This document shows positions 60,020-64,000 of a stretch of 64,000 nucleotides of DNA, in pieces. Each line of letters begins with the position of its first letter. Position 1 is the first letter of the stretch. The stretch lies in the NCBI GenBank assembly GCA_032622095.1, contig CP136068.1, forward strand, positions 54,520,025 through 54,584,024, read 5' to 3'. A model generated the notes under the pieces. The model was not told where the DNA came from, did no database searches, and worked only from the letters and a program-made list of their open reading frames with translations. Both the position numbers and the translations under genes were made by a program. The stretch comes from Siphonodentalium dalli (Eukaryota > Mollusca > Scaphopoda > Gadilida > Siphonodentaliidae).

Positions 60020-61090
60020 TTTCATAATTGTTTTCAAATATCGTCTGTATAAGTATGTATAAGTTTTGTGGAAATAGGCGACAAAAATAATTAATCATTT
60101 TTGCTACAGTTTTTCTTCCCCTGACCCCAACAACGTCACTTTAGAAAACTTGACCCACATAATTATCTTTCTGTAAAAAAAAGTTACCCCTGTTAGACCC
60201 CTTTGGTGCCATATAGATGGTTCCCCGTTAAGTTATATAGAACACAGGCAGACATTCGCAAATATAGGCACCAAATGTGGCGTCTTTAACACACACGATT
60301 TGATTGCTCGTATCATTGGACAAGATCGCGTATGAATTTGGTGGAAATTGTCGCTAAACATGTTTTTAGAATTTTTTGTGACCCCCCCCCCCCCCCCCCC
60401 CCCCCACCCACTCCCTATCTCTGAATCAAGCGCACACTTTTGACATCTTTAAACCACACAATTATACTCATTATGAAGATGACTATATATAAAATTAGTG
60501 GTAATCGGCGACTAAATAAATTCTTGTCAAATTTGGTGCACCCCACCCCCATCTCTCACCCAGACGGTACCAATTTGGCATCTTTAAATCACACGATTAG
60601 ATTACTCGTATCATCGAGAGAAATGTGTATCAATTTGGTAAAAATCGGGCGCTAAAAATATTTTTAATTTTTTTGTGCCCCTCTCCCCTTCAGCGCAGCC
60701 CTGACCAGAATGACGCCACTTTTGACAGCTTTAAGCCACACCATTAGACTCTTGATATCATGGATAGTATTAAGTATAAGTCTGGTTGTAATCGGCGACT
60801 AAACAAATTCTTTAAAATTTTGTGACCCCCATCTCTCATCCAAACATCAACAATTTGGCGTCTTTAAATCGGGTATATCGTGGGGAATATGTATCAATTT
60901 GGTGGAAATCAGCGCTAAAATATTTGTATCAATGTTGATGCCCCTCTCACATTCCGTGCGCCCCTGACTCGAATGGCGGCACGTTTGACAACTTTAAACG
61001 AACCATTATATTCCTCATATCGTGGAGATGATTGTGTATAAGTTTTGTGGAAATCTGCGACAAAAATTTGTGCTGCCCCTCCCCTTTTAT
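60020..61090 (+). repeat. Composite repeats, second core type, opposite orientation
   Basis: Units with TGGTGGAAAT(T/C)(G/A)(T/G)CG(C/A)(T/C)AA-like cores and AATCGGCGACTAAA(C/T)AAATT recur about every 140-150 bp (near 60350, 60500, 60645, 60790, 60905 and 61050). They are the reverse complement of the 34253-37074 core. A tail with ATATAGAACACAGGCAGACA at 60235-60262 separates two elements. A long C-run (60380-60405) interrupts one unit. No head is present. Confidence 0.7.
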
Positions 61091-61670
61091 TTAGATTACC
61101 TCAAATACATGTAGATGCGTATTTTTGAAGTTTCAATATTAAGTTTATAATATTTCCCAAATATACGTGATTTATTCTTTGTAAAATATTTCTTGGGTGA
61201 TCTGGAGCATGCATCTTTTTTTTTTCTTGTATCATGGTGGTAATCGTGTCAACGAGTTATGACTCATTACGCCCTTTGGGTGTATGCTGTGAATGTGGTT
61301 TGGCGTGCGATACGACATATGAGCTATGGGCAAATATGATTAGAAATGTACTTGGGTATTTTCGTACTCGAACCATGGAACGAAGATCGACATTATCCAG
61401 TAGCATGTAGTGTAATGATGGTAGTTTGGTATACAACCCCACAAAAATCGCTATTATTATTTTACTTTAGTAACAAGGGACGTACTCGCAAAATGCGTAC
61501 CGGTTAGTCTTTTCGCATGATGTATATATTCGCGCCCGGATATCTTATTGTTGCAGTATGTAACTTTTATGACCGCGTTAAATTGCGTGGGACGGCCGAT
61601 ATATCGAGGATTATGGCATTGTCATTATTCGGTCGACGACTGACCTACCATCAAATTGTCGATATCAAGG
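61091..61670. other. No firm gene; open stretch at the target of the foldback element
   Basis: A plus frame (about 61557-61679) follows an acceptor-like TTATTGTTGCAG and reads FYDRVKLRGTADISRIM... up to the foldback insertion. I do not recognise it. It may be chance. Confidence 0.25.
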
Positions 61671-63881
61671 CTGCGGAACGGAAGTGTCTATATACCATCG
61701 GATGGCAAATAGCGATTCTACCGATATGCGCTATTTACCATCCGATGGTATTTTAAAGAAAAACAAATAGCATATCATCACAATACACTCCTATAATGAC
61801 AATTACTACACACCTTCTTGGTAAATAGGCCCAGTTGACCCTCGGTTGACCACCTACAGATATCCTGGGGGGATGGTACGCAAAAAATGACAAATTTTGA
61901 AGGAAATTTCGTATAGTTTGAGTATTTAGTGGCACAAGCTGTCGCTTTATGCCCACATAATCACCATTCCTACCCGCCTTACAGAAAACCCCGACCAGTT
62001 GACCCTCGGTTGACCACCTACAGATATCCTGGGGGGATGGCACGCAAAAAATGACCAATTTTGAAGGAAATTTCGTATAGTTTGAGTATTTAGTGGCACA
62101 AGCTGTCGCTTTTTGTCCACATAATCACCATTCTTACCCGCCTTACAGAAAACCCGGACCAGTTGACCCTCGGTTGACCACCTACAGATATCCTGGGGGG
62201 ATGGTACGTACAAAATGACAAATTTTGAAGGAAATTTCGTATAGTTTGAGTATTTAGTGGCACAAGCTGTCGCTTTATGCCCACATAATCACCATTACTA
62301 CCCGCCTTACAGAAAACCCGGACCAGTGGACCCTCGGTTGACCACCTACATATATCCTGGGGGGATGGTACGCAAAAAATGACAAATTTTGAAGGAAATT
62401 TCGTATAGTTTGAGTATTTAGTGGCACAAGCTGTCGCTTTTTGTCCACATAATCACCATTCCTACCCGCCTTACAGAAAACCCGGACCAGTTGACCCTCG
62501 GTTGACCACCTACATATATCCTGGGGGGATGGTACGTAAAAAATGACCAATTTTGAATAATGGAGCCTTTTTTCGAAAGTGATTTGAAAATGAACGACTT
62601 TTCTCGAACAGGTCGATTTGGACCCGTTTTGGACTCCGTTTCGTGTGTAGCATAACGGGGAATTTATGAATTAGTATTTGAATAAGACGTGATAAAGTTA
62701 CGGCCGCGTCTTTGATACGGAGTATATATATATAAAGGATTATTTTTGCAGAACTTTTTCGCTTCACTGAGAGAAAATTGCTTTTCTAAGTGCAAAATTT
62801 TAGGTGGAATTATTTTTTGACTTTTTGAGGCGTGAAAAGAAAATGAGGTCGATTCGAAAAGGACAAGATTTGAAACACTTTTGGACTGGCATTCCTTCAA
62901 ACCCAAGTCCCCGTTTAGTGTGTGGCATGAGGCGAGCAATGACGAAAAAAAGCGACAGCTTGTGCCACTAAATACTCAAACTATACGAAATTTCCTTCAA
63001 AATTGGTCATTTTTTACGTACCATCCCCCCAGGATATCTGTAGGTGGTCAACCGAGGGTCAACTGGTCCGGGTTTTCTGTAAGGCGGGTAGGAATGGTGA
63101 TTATGTGGGCATAAAGCGACAGCTTGTGCCACTAAATACTCAAACTATACGAAATTTCCTTCAAAATTGGTCATTTTTTGCGTACCATCCCCCCAGGATA
63201 TATGTAGGTGGTCAACCGAGGGTCAACTGGTCCGGGTTTTCTGTAAGGCGGGTAGGAATGGTGATTATGTGGGCATAAAGCGACAGCTTGTGCCACTAAA
63301 TACTCAAACTATACGAAATTTCCTTCAAAATTGGTCATTTTTTACGTACCATCCCCCAGGATATCTGTAGGTGGTCAACCGAGGGTCAACTGGTCCGGGT
63401 TTTCTGTAAGGCGGGTAGGAATGGTGATTATGTGGACAAAAAGCGACAGCTTGTGCCACTAAATACTCAAACTATACGAAATTTCCTTCAAAATTTGTCA
63501 TTTTTTGCGTACCATCCCCCCAGGGTATCTGTAGGTGGTCAACCGAGGGTCAACTGGTCGGGGTTTTCTGTAAGGCGGGTAGGAATGGTGATTATGTGGG
63601 CATAAAGCGACAGCTTGTGCCACTAAATACTCAAACTATACGAAATTTCCTTCAAAATTGGTCCTTTTTTGCGTACCATCCCCCCAGGATATCTGTAGGT
63701 GGTCAACCGAGGGTCAACTGGGCCTATTTACCAAGAAGGTGTGTAGTAATTGTCATTATAGGAGTGTATTGTGATGATATGCTATTTGTTTTTCTTTAAA
63801 ATACCATCGGATGGTAAATAGCGCATATCGGTAGAATCGCTATTTGCCATCCGATGGTAAATAGCCGCTGCCCTGCGGAAC
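61671..63881. mobile_element. Foldback element, 2,193 bp, with 9-bp target duplication
   Basis: CTGCGGAAC occurs at 61671-61679 and 63873-63881, exactly bounding the element 61680-63872. The termini GGAAGTGTCTATATACCATC and GGCAGCGGCTATTTACCATC (right end, reversed) start long inverted repeats: left arm about 61680-62548, right arm about 62996-63872. Each arm contains a small palindrome (ACCATCGGATGG...CCATCCGATGGT) and then about five direct copies of a 164-bp unit. In the right arm GCGACAGCTTGTGCC recurs at 62952, 63116, 63280, 63443 and 63607. The ~450-bp centre has no transposase. Long arms built from direct repeats plus a 9-bp duplication fit foldback/Mutator-like non-autonomous transposons. 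Open frames in the arms are artefacts. Confidence 0.9.
62549..62995. other. Foldback element central spacer
   Basis: AT-rich, with TTCGAA(A/C)AGG-type motifs facing each other near both sides and a (TA)n run at about 62722. It encodes nothing recognisable. Confidence 0.6.
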
Positions 63882-64000
63882 AGCTGTAGAATTGTGCGAT
63901 AAAGATATGCCCAAAAGCAAACGTGTTCAAATGAAGTTTAACATCTATTGCGCAACATAGATGTATTCAATCGACCGAAAGGGTTGTTTTTGTACATATA

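Noticed and set aside
61753..63799. Frames of 64-101 codons in the foldback arms (RQLVPLNTQTIRNFLQNWSFF repeats)
   Set aside because: They are repeated once per 164-bp unit and cross unit boundaries; shadows of the repeat, not genes.

Overview
This window looks like nuclear DNA of a metazoan, most likely a marine invertebrate. It is AT-rich, has no bacterial-style gene packing, and contains several non-LTR (LINE) retrotransposon corpses, many TIR elements, microsatellites and three long minisatellites. A lophotrochozoan such as a mollusc would fit the repeat style, but nothing here fixes the phylum. I found no convincing intact host gene. The best host-gene candidates are one 75-codon exon-like segment (18839-19063) and, much less certainly, a 5,801-codon open frame through a giant minisatellite.

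Layout. 1-3660: a degenerate LINE (minus strand, RT with FADD motif) lying between two GGACCGG-rich blocks. 3726-10175: head-to-tail composite repeats that share a TAGCnGGTGACCCG-like head, a tandem core and an (ACAG)n tail, interrupted by non-repetitive DNA (about 6381-7665) that carries a small mariner-like hairpin. 10176-13366: no clear gene, except a PIF/Harbinger-like transposase scrap near 12.8 kb. 13367-18662: four copies of an unclassified ~485-bp repeat interleaved with two 5'-truncated LINE tails (minus strand) and CA/TA microsatellites. 18.8-25.1 kb: the exon candidate, a CCGAAGGTT minisatellite inside a local duplication, an inverted block of composite repeats, and a TTAA-type MITE. 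25219-26234: 42 units of a 24-bp minisatellite. 26.96-29.8 kb: a jockey/CR1-like LINE RT split exactly at a TTAA by a 520-bp MITE. 31325-32220: 21-bp minisatellite. 32.55-33.6 kb: 3' end of a second LINE of the same family as the first. 34.1-37.2 kb: a composite repeat inserted into a 46-bp minisatellite. 38149-38781: another TTAA MITE.

39668-56965 is the dominant object: about 710 copies of a 24-bp unit with nested higher-order repeats. One minus-strand frame stays open throughout and would encode an extremely His-rich octapeptide repeat (S-Y-H-H-H-R-G-T). Next come a second 520-bp copy of the LINE-splitting MITE (57682-58201), more composite repeats on the opposite strand (60.0-61.1 kb), and a complete 2,193-bp foldback element (61680-63872) with ~870-bp arms built of 164-bp repeats and flanked by a 9-bp target duplication.

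The genes do not form a pathway. The window is best read as a layered record of transposition and tandem amplification. The points of most biological interest are the giant array with its intact reading frame, the foldback element, the datable MITE-in-LINE insertion and the modular composite-repeat family.
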